Shown piece after piece: positions 43,791 to 55,124 of a stretch of DNA of 64,000 nucleotides (positions are counted from its first letter, which is position 1; every line of letters starts with the position of its first letter). The notes under the pieces were generated by a model. That model was not told the origin of the DNA. It saw only the letters and a program-made list of their open reading frames with translations, and searched no databases. Origin of the DNA: Stappia sp. BW2. GTDB lineage: Bacteria; Pseudomonadota; Alphaproteobacteria; Rhizobiales; Stappiaceae. The translations under genes were made by a program, and so were the position numbers. The stretch spans positions 744,001-808,000 of the forward strand of contig NZ_VIRG01000066.1 of the NCBI RefSeq assembly GCF_008107695.1. The letters are read 5' to 3'.

Positions 43791-44936
43791 TTATCGGTCG
43801 ATGGTCGCGCTGACCGGAACCAGTTGAAGGCCGCGTTCTTCCAGGTCCTGGACCCACTTTTCCAGCTGGCGCACGGTGACCGGCAAGGCCGACGCGGCTG
43901 CCACAGCGACCCCGCGGGCCCGGGCGACACTTTCGAGTTGCAGCAGTTTGGCGTTAATATCATCTTCGCGCGGAACTTCGTCCAGCACCACATCCACCCC
44001 GCTGAAGGCGATGCGTTTTTCCTTGGCAACTTCATCTGCGATGGATCTGGAAGAGGTGCCATTGTCCGCAAACATCAGGCCACGGGCCTTCAGTTTTTCC
44101 AGCAGGAACTCCATCGACGGCTTGGTCGACGTGAAGCGGGCTCCCATTTCGGGAATAACGCCAACGTAATTGGTCGCCCGCGTCAGCAGGTAGCCAAGAC
44201 GATCCATCATGTCGTTGGGGCGCAGACTGACCAGCAGCGTGTGCGGCCCCGGGTCGTTGTCCGGAAAATCGAACGGTTCCAGCGGCAGCTGCAGCAGCAG
44301 TTCGTGCCCCTTGGTCCGGGCCTGCTGCATCCAGTCATCTAGATCGCTGCCGTAAGGCGCGAGTGCAAATGTCGTATCGGCCGGCAACCGGTTGAGAGCG
44401 TTTTGCGTGCCGGTTTCGCTCAGTCCGAGACCAGTCACGATGACGGCAATTTTCGGTATGGAGGTGAATTCACGCACCACAGGCCGTGAATAGGCATCCA
44501 ACGGACGCACGCCCGCGTCGCTGACCTTCGGCAGAAAACCTAAATCGGAGCGTTCGCTGACACGGGTGTCCGGATTGATCGACAGGCTGGTCACCGGAGC
44601 GTTCGGACCAAGTCCGTCGGGACGCATGACCATGTCATAGCGCGGGCCAAGCAGATCCTTGCTGCTTTGCGGACGCAGGTTGGGCCCGAGATCTCCGTCG
44701 ATGCCCGGACGGATCTCAACCACTTCAATGTCCTGGGAGGTCACGCCCTCGACGATCGCGTCGAGCGGCAGAACGGCGACAGGCTCTCCGCCCAGCGGGT
44801 CATCGACAACTGTGATCCAGACGAGCGTCGACGTAATGATGACGCTCAGAATACCGACCCCGATAAGACCGAACGGCAGCCTGACCAGCCGCCGCTTGCC
44901 CATGCCTAATGGAGCTGTGAGATCTTCGCTCGACAT
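43791..44936 (-). CDS. Divergent polysaccharide deacetylase family protein (YibQ/DUF610)
   Basis: This 381-residue protein has a basic N-terminus, one membrane helix near residues 23-43 and a periplasmic divergent-deacetylase domain (IAVIVTGLGLSETGTQNALNRLP, TFALAPYGSDLDDWMQQARTKGHELLLQLPLEP). The YibQ family sits beside envC and ctpA in many proteobacteria and is thought to work on cell-wall material, but no reaction is established. It is 30 bp from rppH and 117 bp after ctpA. Confidence 0.85.
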   Translation of the reverse strand: MSSEDLTAPLGMGKRRLVRLPFGLIGVGILSVIITSTLVWITVVDDPLGGEPVAVLPLDAIVEGVTSQDIEVVEIRPGIDGDLGPNLRPQSSKDLLGPRYDMVMRPDGLGPNAPVTSLSINPDTRVSERSDLGFLPKVSDAGVRPLDAYSRPVVREFTSIPKIAVIVTGLGLSETGTQNALNRLPADTTFALAPYGSDLDDWMQQARTKGHELLLQLPLEPFDFPDNDPGPHTLLVSLRPNDMMDRLGYLLTRATNYVGVIPEMGARFTSTKPSMEFLLEKLKARGLMFADNGTSSRSIADEVAKEKRIAFSGVDVVLDEVPREDDINAKLLQLESVARARGVAVAAASALPVTVRQLEKWVQDLEERGLQLVPVSATIDR

Positions 44937-45020
44937 ACCGTCCTGAGCCTATTGCCCGGATCAGGAAGCCCCCCGACCGGAAAGTTTGTTTTTGATGTAC
45001 GCAGAACGAGAACGGAAAGT

Positions 45021-45044
45021 CGCGCGCCGGCGGACCGGCGCGCG
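45021..45044. terminator. Strong hairpin between ctpA and yibQ
   Basis: CGCGCGCCGG-CGGA-CCGGCGCGCG is a perfect 10-bp stem directly downstream of ctpA. On the minus strand only ACTTTCC follows, so it may act as a partial terminator or mRNA 3'-end protector rather than a full stop. Confidence 0.55.
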
Positions 45045-45053
45045 TTTGTTGTC

Positions 45054-46385
45054 TTAGTTTTTGACAGCTGCGCTGTCGGAGACCGGCGGAAACGCGCTGT
45101 TTGCCTGTTTGCCGCGAAGAAGATCGAGGGCCAGGTTCAGCTGCGTGTCGTCCTTCGGATCCGGCGGCACGTAGGCCTGGCTTCCGGAGCCTTCTTCACC
45201 TTCGGACGCTTCCAGGTGACCGCGCAGACCGGCTTCACCCTTGGTGTCGACCCGGCCAACCAGATCCTCCGGCAGATCCTGCAGGGATTCGATATCCGGA
45301 ACGATGCCCTTTGCCTGGATCGACGTGCCCGACGGCGTGTAGTAACGCGCAGTCGTCAGGCGGATGGCGCCGTTGGCCCCAAGCGGGATGATCGTCTGGA
45401 CCGACCCCTTGCCGAAGGACCGCGTGCCGAGGATGGTCGCCCGGCGATGATCCTGCAGCGCGCCTGCAACGATTTCCGAAGCCGAAGCGGAGCCGCCGTT
45501 GACCAGCACGATGACCGGCTTGCCGTTCGTCAGATCGCCAGCCCGGGCGTTGTAGCGCTGGGTTTCGTCAGCTTCGCGGCCACGGGTGGAGACAATCTCA
45601 CCGCGGTCGAGGAACGCGTCGGAGACTGCAATGGCCTGGTCCAGCAGACCGCCCGGGTTGTTGCGCAGGTCGATGACGAAGCCCTTGAGCTTGTCCTCGC
45701 CGATATTCTCGGTCATCTCCTCGACAGCTTCCTTGAGCCCGTCGAAGGTCTGCTCGTTGAACTGGGTGACACGAACGTATCCGACGTCATCCTCTTCCCG
45801 CCAGCGCACCGAACGGATGCGGATGATGTCGCGGGTGATGGTGATGTCGAACGGTTCTGCACTGCCCTTGCGGCGCACGGTGACGACGATGTCCGTATTG
45901 ACCGGACCGCGCATCTTTTCGACCGCCTCATTGAGGGTCAGGCCCTGGACCTGCTCTCCATCGATGTAGGTAATGTAGTCGCCCGCAAGAACACCGGCCT
46001 TGGCGGCTGGCGTATCGTCGATCGGCGACACGACCTTCACAAGGCCTTCTTCCATGGTGACTTCAATACCAAGACCACCAAACTCGCCACGGGTCTGCAC
46101 CTGCATGTCCCGGAAGCTTTTCGGGGACATGTAGCTGGAGTGCGGGTCGAGTGAGGTCAACATGCCGTTGATGGCGCTCTCGATAAGCTGAGCGTCATCA
46201 GGGACTTCCACGTAGTCGGAGCGTACCCGCTCGAACACGTCGCCAAACAGATTGAGCTGCCGGTAAGTATCCGTTGCCGCCGCATTGGCCGCAACCGAGA
46301 CATTGATCGGCATCTGGGACAGTGTCGTGATTGCCGCTGCTCCCATGAGGGCACCCACCAGCAGCAAGGAAGCTTTCCGTATCAT
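45054..46385 (-). CDS. ctpA: Carboxy-terminal processing protease (S41)
   Basis: This 443-residue protein has an N-terminal signal/anchor (LLLVGALMGAAAITTL), a PDZ domain (about 95-170; GLGIEVTMEEGLVKVVSPID) and the S41 catalytic core with nucleophile Ser in NGGSASASEIVAGAL and Lys in GTRSFGKGSVQT. It cleaves periplasmic proteins at C-terminal residues. Its ATG overlaps the stop of the EnvC-like gene (ATGA), implying joint action on cell-wall hydrolases. The tail is Asp/Glu-rich. Confidence 0.93.
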   Translation of the reverse strand: MIRKASLLLVGALMGAAAITTLSQMPINVSVAANAAATDTYRQLNLFGDVFERVRSDYVEVPDDAQLIESAINGMLTSLDPHSSYMSPKSFRDMQVQTRGEFGGLGIEVTMEEGLVKVVSPIDDTPAAKAGVLAGDYITYIDGEQVQGLTLNEAVEKMRGPVNTDIVVTVRRKGSAEPFDITITRDIIRIRSVRWREEDDVGYVRVTQFNEQTFDGLKEAVEEMTENIGEDKLKGFVIDLRNNPGGLLDQAIAVSDAFLDRGEIVSTRGREADETQRYNARAGDLTNGKPVIVLVNGGSASASEIVAGALQDHRRATILGTRSFGKGSVQTIIPLGANGAIRLTTARYYTPSGTSIQAKGIVPDIESLQDLPEDLVGRVDTKGEAGLRGHLEASEGEEGSGSQAYVPPDPKDDTQLNLALDLLRGKQANSAFPPVSDSAAVKN

Positions 46386-47761
46386 CCGCGAGCCTTTTCT
46401 TCTTCAGTGCGTGCCCACCAGGGTGTGGGATCGATCGCACGACCGTCTTTCCGGAATTCAACATAAAGGATCGGCTGGGTCGAGCCCAAACCGAACGTCG
46501 AAGCGCTAGCCCACTGGGTTGCGCCCATCACACCAACCGGTTCCCCGGTCAAAACAAATTGCCCCAACTCCGCATCAATCCGGTCCATTCCGGCAAGCAG
46601 CACATGGTAGCCGTCGCCGGTATTCAGGATCAAGAGTTGTCCGAACGAACGGAACGGTCCCGAATAGACCACCCATCCGTCCGCGGGTGAAGTCACATTT
46701 GAGCCAGGACGCGTGGCGATAGACTGACCCTCCGTCACACCGCCGAAATCGTCCTCCTGGCCATAGTCCTTCAAAAGCGTCCCGGCAACCGGTTGCGGCA
46801 GCTTGCCCTTGGCGTCCAGGAACGAAATGGCCGGTGCCAAACGCCCCGGATCCGCAAAGGGATCATAGGTGCGCGACGGGTTTTTCCGGGCATTGAGTGC
46901 TGCCTGGCGCGACTTTTCCGCCGCCTCCCGCGCACTTTCGATTTCCGCTTCCAGGGTCGCGATCAATTCCTGGAGAGACCCAGCCTTGTCCGCAAGTTCC
47001 GCCGCACGTTCCTTCTCTTGCTGAAGGTCCTGTACCGTTCTTTGATGTTCCTGCCTTTTTGCGCTCAAAAGAAGCTCAAGCCGGGACTTTTCCTCAGCCA
47101 ATCGCATCGCATCGCCGCGCAGGCGGTTTTTTTCCTCTGCAATCACCGTCTTCAGACGGTGCAATTCCTCAAGATCCGCCGCAAGGGCCTCGGTTTCCAC
47201 CTTCAGCTCCGGCATGACCGCGTTCAAGAGAATCGCACTGCGCACCGCTGAAAGCGCGTCGCTGGGGCGCACCGCAAGTGCCGGTGGCGGGCGCCTGCCG
47301 ATTCGCTGTAGTGCGGCCAGTACCTCCGACAGCACATCGCGTCGTGAAATCAGCGACAGGCGTACCGCGTCCTCATTCTCCCCAAGCGCACGCAGCCGGC
47401 GCTCGGTATCGGTCAGCTTTCCTTCCAGACCCTTGATCGTATCGGAAGTGCTGATGATCTTTGCATTCAGCGTTTCCCTGTCGCGATCAAGTGCGCGGAT
47501 CTCACGGGCGATGGCGGCCTGACGGTCTGTCGAGACCTCGATATCGCGCGAGAGCGCAGCAAGTTCCTGTTCGCGTTGCTTCTTGCGTTCCAGAGCGGCG
47601 CTCACCTCGGGAGAAGGAGCCGCCTGTTCCTGGGGCGTGGTTTCGTCGGCCGTTTCGGTCGATCCGGCAGGCACAGGAAGCACGAGCAAGACCGCAGTCA
47701 GTCCACTCAAGAGAGGGCGGAATATCATCCGTCTCTCAAGTTCTGAACGCGTCGCTGTCAT
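46382..47761 (-). CDS. EnvC-like murein hydrolase activator
   Basis: This protein of about 459 residues has a signal peptide (PLLSGLTAVLLVLPVPAGS), two long coiled-coil segments (about 50-310, rich in Glu/Arg/Leu) and a C-terminal LytM/M23 domain (TSPADGWVVYSGPFRSFGQLL). The zinc-ligand His/Asp residues of active M23 peptidases are absent, as in E. coli EnvC, which activates amidases at the division site. ATG 47761 is chosen; ATG 47728 and GTG 47818 are alternatives. A CtrA-like site lies about 66 bp upstream. Confidence 0.85.
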   Translation of the reverse strand: MTATRSELERRMIFRPLLSGLTAVLLVLPVPAGSTETADETTPQEQAAPSPEVSAALERKKQREQELAALSRDIEVSTDRQAAIAREIRALDRDRETLNAKIISTSDTIKGLEGKLTDTERRLRALGENEDAVRLSLISRRDVLSEVLAALQRIGRRPPPALAVRPSDALSAVRSAILLNAVMPELKVETEALAADLEELHRLKTVIAEEKNRLRGDAMRLAEEKSRLELLLSAKRQEHQRTVQDLQQEKERAAELADKAGSLQELIATLEAEIESAREAAEKSRQAALNARKNPSRTYDPFADPGRLAPAISFLDAKGKLPQPVAGTLLKDYGQEDDFGGVTEGQSIATRPGSNVTSPADGWVVYSGPFRSFGQLLILNTGDGYHVLLAGMDRIDAELGQFVLTGEPVGVMGATQWASASTFGLGSTQPILYVEFRKDGRAIDPTPWWARTEEEKARG

Positions 47762-47826
47762 GCGTTCCGCTATCAACCTGCCCAAGCTCCCAAAGGGTTG
47801 TCTTACAATGCGATACACAGTCTGCG

Positions 47827-47843
47827 TTAACGAACCGTTTACC
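47827..47843. promoter_or_regulatory. CtrA-like binding site upstream of the envC-like gene
   Basis: GTTAA-CGAACCG-TTTACC resembles the CtrA consensus TTAA-N7-TTAAC with one mismatch in the second half. It lies in the region between the GNAT gene and the envC-like gene; the rest of that region holds nothing recognisable. Confidence 0.35.
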
Positions 47844-48034
47844 CTAGTGACCGGTCAGTTAACTTTTTAGTCCCACCTGGATCGCATTCCCTCTTCTGTC
47901 TGATTGATGACCGTTACGTGGCGAATGCGGCGAGATACAGGCATTCGCGCCTTTTTCCGCCAGTTCAATTGTTAATTTTTAGTCACAATGCCGTAGCGGC
48001 AACGGCTTTGGCGCTTAACCCGGCGACCCTGCCC

Positions 48035-48589
48035 TCACCATCCAAAATGTCTGTAGACAACATCGTCAGGCTCCGGTCTCGGCGCATCCGCATCCAGAAT
48101 AGCTCCCAGTCTTTCGGCTAGACGTGCCGAACGGCTGTTGTCCGCGTCCATGTAACTGACCAGGGACGGCAAGTGCCGCTCCTGCTGCGCCCAGTCACGA
48201 AAAACCCTGGCCGCTTCAAACGCGTAGCCCATGCCTTGCGCATGTTCATAGACAAACCAGCCCAGCTCGTGCTCGGGAAAAAGAGGCCCGTGATTGATGC
48301 CGACCTGGCCGAGAACCTCGCCCGAGCCACGCGCTTCCATCATCAGTGCGCCGTGTCCCATCAACTGCCATTGCGCAACGTCGTGGCAGAACATGCCCCA
48401 TGCGGCAGACCGGGACATCGGGCCGCCCATGTATCGGGAGTGCTCGGAAGCCATCAGCGCTTCATATGCCGGCCAATCCGACATGGTCATCGGCCGCAAG
48501 ATCAGTCTTTCGGTTTCAAGTGCGGGTATCACCGGGTTTCTCCCAGAGTTTTCGGGGGGCGTTTTCAGGGGCGCTTTCGGGCGTCTCAC
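48035..48589 (-). CDS. GNAT N-acetyltransferase (RimJ/RimL type)
   Basis: This 184-residue protein begins with the RimJ-like signature LETERLILRPMTMSDWPAYEAL and has the acetyl-CoA-binding QGMGYAFEAARVFRDWA and the terminal YMDADNSRSARLAERLGA. It probably transfers acetyl to a protein N-terminus or a small amine. GTG 48589 overlaps the stop of rlmH (GTGA), so the two are co-translated. The substrate is unknown. Confidence 0.85.
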   Translation of the reverse strand: MRRPKAPLKTPPENSGRNPVIPALETERLILRPMTMSDWPAYEALMASEHSRYMGGPMSRSAAWGMFCHDVAQWQLMGHGALMMEARGSGEVLGQVGINHGPLFPEHELGWFVYEHAQGMGYAFEAARVFRDWAQQERHLPSLVSYMDADNSRSARLAERLGAILDADAPRPEPDDVVYRHFGW

Positions 48590-49068
48590 ACGCGGTGATA
48601 AGGGTGTCCGGACTGGATCGTCATGGCGCGGTAAATCTGCTCCGCCAAAAGAATACGGGCGATCTGATGCGGCCAGGTCATGGCGCCGAGCGCCAGTTTC
48701 AGGTCCGCCCTGCCCAGAACTTCCTGGCCGTGACCGTCCGCCCCGCCAATGGCAAACACCACATCGGGAACGCCTTCGTCCTTCCAGGCTTCCAGTTTCT
48801 GGCTGAAGGCGGGGCTGGTGAGATTCTTGCCGTTCTCGTCCAGCACCACAAGCCGCGCACCTGCATTGAGCGCAGCAAGAATGCCCCGCGCCTCTTCCGT
48901 CTTGCGGTCGTCGGCGCGCTGTGCACGGCTTTCAGGCATTTCAGTGAGGGCAACTTCGGTAATGCCGAGGCCGCGGCCGCTCTTGCGGGCGCGGTCGATA
49001 TACCGGTCGAAAATTTCCTTGTCCGCACCGGCTTTCATTTTACCAATGCAGAAGAGCGTAAAGCGCAT
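48586..49068 (-). CDS. rlmH: 23S rRNA (pseudouridine-1915-N3)-methyltransferase
   Basis: This 160-residue SPOUT enzyme has the typical start MRFTLFCIGKMKAGADKEIFDRYIDRARK, the knot segment VVFAIGGADGHGQEVL and the C-terminal PHQIARILLAEQIYRAMTIQSGHPYH. It methylates pseudouridine 1915 of 23S rRNA in assembled 70S ribosomes. It follows rsfS as in most bacteria. AGGGA precedes ATG 49068. Confidence 0.95.
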   Translation of the reverse strand: MRFTLFCIGKMKAGADKEIFDRYIDRARKSGRGLGITEVALTEMPESRAQRADDRKTEEARGILAALNAGARLVVLDENGKNLTSPAFSQKLEAWKDEGVPDVVFAIGGADGHGQEVLGRADLKLALGAMTWPHQIARILLAEQIYRAMTIQSGHPYHRV

Positions 49069-49147
49069 GTGTCCCTGCCGGAGATCGTTCCGGTGAAAAA
49101 TCTGCCCGACAGCAGACGGAGGCCCGTTTCAGGGCCTCAATGCCGGC

Positions 49148-49558
49148 TCAGCCGATGTAATGCGGTGCCGCATCCTCTTCCGGTGCCCACATCTTCTCCA
49201 GATTGTAGAAACCGCGAACCTCCGGACGGAAGATATGCACAATCACATCACCCGCATCGATCAGCACCCAATCGCAGATGCTCAGACCCTCAACCGTTGC
49301 CGTTCCGGCGCCGGCCGCTTTGAGATCTTTCACCAAATGCTCGGCAATCGCGCCCACATGACGATGGGAGCGGCCAGACACGATTATCATGTAATCGGCC
49401 AGCGAGCTTTTGCCTGCGATATCGAGAGTAACAACGTCCTCAGCTTTGGAGCCGTCAAGACTGGTGAGGACCGTATCGAGGAGGTCTGCCGCAAGTTCTT
49501 TACCTACGGAAGCCTGCAGAGGAGAGGACATGTCTGCCCGCTCACTTTCAAAGGTCAT
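49148..49558 (-). CDS. rsfS: Ribosome silencing factor
   Basis: This 136-residue protein carries the RsfS fold: DIAGKSSLADYMIIVSGRSHRHVGAIAEHLVKDLK, WVLIDAGDVIVHIFRPEVRGFYNLEKMW. It binds L14 and blocks subunit joining under starvation. It lies between nadD and rlmH, the standard order. ATG 49531 (residue 10) is an alternative start. About 200 bp separate it from nadD with no feature visible. Confidence 0.94.
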   Translation of the reverse strand: MTFESERADMSSPLQASVGKELAADLLDTVLTSLDGSKAEDVVTLDIAGKSSLADYMIIVSGRSHRHVGAIAEHLVKDLKAAGAGTATVEGLSICDWVLIDAGDVIVHIFRPEVRGFYNLEKMWAPEEDAAPHYIG

Positions 49559-49761
49559 GGTCAGGTGTTATGCCTTTCGCCGTTTATGCCGTCCCGCGCC
49601 CAACGTCGTCACGAACTGAAACGTTCGACTTTGCACGTCACCCGTTTTGGATGCAGGACCGGTTGACCGTACCTCGGCCGCGCTCATCGCGACCATCGCT
49701 ATAATATCGCTTCCCGATTGGCATTTTCAAGACAAGCGGGAAATCTTGCCAAATCTGCCCG

Positions 49762-50397
49762 TCACCGCTTTTGCCCCAGACGCAGATCGGTGGACGATGT
49801 CCGGTCCAAAGGCGTGTGTAAAAAGGTCCAGACAGGCGCCGCCATTTCCGGCAAAAGCGCTGCGTCTTCTTCGGGAAGCCTATATTTTTCATAGGCTTTT
49901 GCCATGGGGGAGGACATGACCGATAGCGAGGCTCCCGGGCGGTCCACAATGGCAATCGGCACCGAGCCGACAATCGAGCGCCAATCCTGCCAGCGATGGA
50001 AGCCGGCAAGATTGTCAGCCCCCATGACCCAAACGAATCGGACAGATGGCCGCATCTGGTGCAGAGCGACGAGCGTTCTAGCGGTGTAGGGCGTTCCCAG
50101 CACCTGCTCGAAGGCTGTCACTTTCATGCGCGGATGGTCGGCAAGGTCAGCCGTCAGGCGCAGCCGCCGTTCCAGCGGTGCCAGCTCAGAATGGCTCTTG
50201 AGCGGGTTGCCGGGCGTTACCAGCCACCAGATCTGATCAAGCCCCAGCCGCTTCAGCACGGTCGACGCCACAAGCCGGTGACCGGAATGGGGAGGATTGA
50301 AAGAGCCGCCGAAAATGCCGATGCGGTTGCCCGGCTCGGCATGGGGCAGCTTCATCCAGTCGCTATCCAGTCCTGCGCCAAGACTCAAGGCACTCAT
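49762..50397 (-). CDS. nadD: Nicotinate-nucleotide adenylyltransferase
   Basis: This 211-residue nucleotidyltransferase has the motifs IGIFGGSFNPPHSGHRLVA (phosphate binding) and SVRFVWVMGADNLAGFHRWQDW, and the C-terminal SSTDLR version of the ISSTxIR motif. It makes nicotinate adenine dinucleotide for NAD synthesis. ATG 50397 follows GAGGT. It lies after proA in the conserved obgE-proB-proA-nadD-rsfS run. Confidence 0.94.
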   Translation of the reverse strand: MSALSLGAGLDSDWMKLPHAEPGNRIGIFGGSFNPPHSGHRLVASTVLKRLGLDQIWWLVTPGNPLKSHSELAPLERRLRLTADLADHPRMKVTAFEQVLGTPYTARTLVALHQMRPSVRFVWVMGADNLAGFHRWQDWRSIVGSVPIAIVDRPGASLSVMSSPMAKAYEKYRLPEEDAALLPEMAAPVWTFLHTPLDRTSSTDLRLGQKR

Positions 50398-50419
50398 ACA
50401 GACGACCTCACGATGGCCG

Positions 50420-51700
50420 TCACGGACGGATCTGGCCGGTGCCATGCACCTTGTACTTGAAGCTGGTCAGCTGCTCGACGCCCACGGGCCCGCGTGCATG
50501 CATACGCCCGGTCGCAATGCCGATCTCCGCCCCCATGCCGAACTCGCCGCCATCGGCAAACTGGGTCGAAGCGTTGTGAAGCACGATGGCCGAATCCACT
50601 TCCCGCTGGAAACGGTCGGCGGCGGCCTGGTCCTCGGTCACGATGCAATCTGTGTGATTGGAGCCATAGCGCGCGATGTGGTCCATGGCGGCATCGAGAT
50701 CCGCAACCACCTTCACCGCGAGGATCTTGTCCAGATATTCTGTCGACCAGTCGTCCTCGCTTGCCGGCACGATGTTTTCGCAGATATCGCGCACAATCGC
50801 ACCGCCGCGGATTTCGCAGCCCTTTTCCTGAAGCGCTTTCACGATCACCGGCAGATGGCTGTGGGCCACGTCTTCATGCACCAGAAGCGTTTCAAGCGCG
50901 CCGCAGACGCCGGTCCGGCGCATCTTGGAGTTGACGACCACCTCAACGGAGGTCTCCAGATCTGCAGCCTTGTCGATGAAGATATGCACAAGGCCTTCCA
51001 GATGGGCGAATACGGGAACGCGCGCTTCACTCTGCACGCGCTCAACCAGGCTGCGCCCGCCGCGCGGAACGATGACATCAAGATTGCCGCCAAGGCCGCG
51101 CAGCATTTCGCCAACGGCAGCCCGGTCAGTCACCGGCACCATCTGGATCGCCTCTTCCGGCAGACCGGCCGCAACAAGACCTTTCTGCAGGGCCGCATGG
51201 ATCGCCCGGTTGGAATTGATGGTATCGGAGCCACCGCGCAGCACGACCGCGTTGCCGGCTTTCAGACACAGCGCCCCTGCATCCGCAGTCACATTCGGGC
51301 GGCTTTCGTAAATCACACCGATGACGCCAAGGGGCGTGCGCACGCGCTCAATCTTCAGGCCGTTCGGCCGGTCCCAGGCGGCGATCACGCTGCCGACGGG
51401 ATCCTCCAGCGCAACGATATCCTCAAGGGCCTTGGCAATCGCCTCGATCCGCTCATCCGTAAGCGTGCCGCGATCCAGGAAAGATGCCGTCTGCCCGCCT
51501 GCCTTCATCGCCTCGATATCGAGCCGGTTGCCTGCGAGAATATCCGGTGCTGCGGCGCGAACGGCCGCAGCCATTTCGCGCAAGGCCGCGTTCTTCTGGT
51601 CTGCTGGGGCAACGGCAAGAATCCGGCTGGCAGCACGGGCACGCTGCCCGATCTCTGTCATCAAGTCCTCGATCGACTTTGCCTCGACTACTTCCAGCAT
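50420..51700 (-). CDS. proA: Glutamate-5-semialdehyde dehydrogenase
   Basis: This 426-residue aldehyde-dehydrogenase family protein has [37 protein letters not shown] and the catalytic Cys in [18 protein letters not shown]. It reduces gamma-glutamyl phosphate to glutamate semialdehyde in proline synthesis. ATG 51700 follows GGGAG; a longer frame reaches 51733. proB lies just upstream. Confidence 0.95.
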   Translation of the reverse strand: MLEVVEAKSIEDLMTEIGQRARAASRILAVAPADQKNAALREMAAAVRAAAPDILAGNRLDIEAMKAGGQTASFLDRGTLTDERIEAIAKALEDIVALEDPVGSVIAAWDRPNGLKIERVRTPLGVIGVIYESRPNVTADAGALCLKAGNAVVLRGGSDTINSNRAIHAALQKGLVAAGLPEEAIQMVPVTDRAAVGEMLRGLGGNLDVIVPRGGRSLVERVQSEARVPVFAHLEGLVHIFIDKAADLETSVEVVVNSKMRRTGVCGALETLLVHEDVAHSHLPVIVKALQEKGCEIRGGAIVRDICENIVPASEDDWSTEYLDKILAVKVVADLDAAMDHIARYGSNHTDCIVTEDQAAADRFQREVDSAIVLHNASTQFADGGEFGMGAEIGIATGRMHARGPVGVEQLTSFKYKVHGTGQIRP

Positions 51701-51789
51701 ACTCACTTGCTCCCGTTTCGCGGCGTTCACCACCGCCAGTCCTGACGCGTTTTAACGCGTTCCAGATCAAAAGACATCCACCGGATCGC

Positions 51790-52919
51790 TCAAACTTCGT
51801 CGAGCGCAGGCAGTTCCAGAACCAGATCGTCCCGGTGGATCATTTCCGCTCGGCCCGGATAACCGACGATGGCTTCGATTTCCCGGCTGTTGCGGCCTGC
51901 AATCAGTTGCGCTTCATCGGCATCATAGGCAATCAGACCCCGGCCGATAATCCGGCCTTCCGGGTTGAGCAATATCACCGCGTCACCGCGCGAGAAACTT
52001 CCCGATACAGAGGTGACCCCAGCTGGCAACAGGCTCTTGCCGGAGGTCATAGCCCGGACGGCACCTGCATCCAGCCGGATTTCGCCGCGCGGCTCCAGAT
52101 GACCGCCGATCCAGGCCTTGCGCGCACTGGAGGGAGAGCTGAGCGCGGGAAACCATGTCCCACGAGCGCCCTGGTCCAACCGCTCAAGCGGATTGAGTTC
52201 CTTGCCGGAGGTAATCACCATCGACGTTCCGGCAGTGGTTGCGATCTTGCCGGCATCGATCTTCGTCTTCATGCCGCCGCGCGAAAGCTCCGAACCGGCG
52301 GATCCGGCCATGGCCTCGATTTCCGGGGTAATGCGCGGCACTTCGGGCAGAAACACCGCATCGGGATCCTGCTGCGGCGGTGCGGTGTAAAGCCCGTCAA
52401 TGTCTGACAGCAGGACCAGGCAGTCGGCGCTGGCCATGGTGGCGACACGCGCCGCCAGGCGGTCGTTGTCGCCATAGCGGATTTCGGACGTGGCCACGGA
52501 ATCATTTTCGTTGATGATCGGCACGGCCCCGAGTTTCAACAGGGTACCGATGGTGGCGCGGGCGTTGAGATACCGCCGCCGTTCTTCCGTGTCACCGAGG
52601 GTGAGCAGGATCTGACCGGCCTTCTTGCCGTGCGCGCCAAGGGCATCCGCATAGGCCTGCGCCAGCGCGATCTGACCGGCAGCCGCCGCCGCCTGGCTTT
52701 CTTCAAGCTTCAGCGGCCCACCCGGCAGGCCGAGAATGCCCCGGCCAAGCGCGATCGAGCCGGAGGAAACGAGCAGCACCTCCGCTCCGCCATCGGACAG
52801 CCGAACCACATCGGCAACCAGCGCATTCAGCCAGTTGCGCTTGAGTTCGCCCTTTTCGACAAGAAGGGCGGAGCCGATCTTGACGACGATCCGGCTGTAG
52901 TCTTTCAGACTGCGAGACA

Positions 52920-52920
<1 letters not shown>
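51790..52920 (-). CDS. proB: Glutamate 5-kinase
   Basis: This 376-residue protein has an amino-acid-kinase domain ([68 protein letters not shown]) and a C-terminal PUA domain ([22 protein letters not shown]). It phosphorylates glutamate, the first and feedback-controlled step of proline synthesis. The start overlaps the obgE stop (TGATG). Confidence 0.95.
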
Positions 52921-54554
<1,634 letters not shown>

Positions 54555-54555
<1 letters not shown>

Positions 54556-55124
54556 CACGCAGCTTCCTTGCGCGCGTCGAAATCGGCCCGTACCAGGCGC
54601 ACGATGACATTGGAAACCCTGCGATCCAGTGCCTTGGAGAACCGTTCCGTCATGGCGTAGGGCTTGAAACCCATTTTCCGCAACAGACCGCGAGAGCGGA
54701 AGTTGTCCTCGAAGGCGCGTGCGGCGACGGCATCGGTCTCATATGCTTCGAACGCCCAGCCGAGCGCGGCCTCGACCGCCTCGCTGGCATAGCCATGGCC
54801 CTGGAAGGCGCGGCCGAGCCAGTAGCCAAGTGTCGGCACGTTCGGCAGATCGTCCAGATCGCCCGGAGGCTCGATGGCGACCACGCCGATGAACACCCCG
54901 CCAAGGGTGATGGCGAACAGCGCTTCGGTTTTAAACGGATCCTTGCCGACGACGGTCTTCAGATAGGCTTCCGCGGTTCCGTCCTCATAGGGCCAGGTGA
55001 ACGACGTCATCCAGCGGGCGACCTCGAAATCCTTGCCCGCCAGGGCGACCATGGCTTCCGCATCGGACATTTCGACCGGTCGCAGGATCAGGCGTCTCGT
55101 TTTCAGTTCCGGCAACATGCTCAT
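54555..55124 (-). CDS. GNAT N-acetyltransferase (RimJ/RimL type), copy 2 of 3
   Basis: This protein of about 189 residues begins MSMLPELKTRRLILRPVEMSDAEAM. It has the acetyl-CoA site GRAFQGHGYASEAVEAALGWA and the usual DNFRSRGLLRKMGF segment. ATG 55124 overlaps the stop of the third copy (ATGA) and follows AGGGA. It is most similar by eye to the copy downstream of it. Confidence 0.87.

Noticed and set aside
50297..51745. Plus-strand open frame opposite proA
   Set aside because: It is a shadow frame overlapping the nadD/proA junction.
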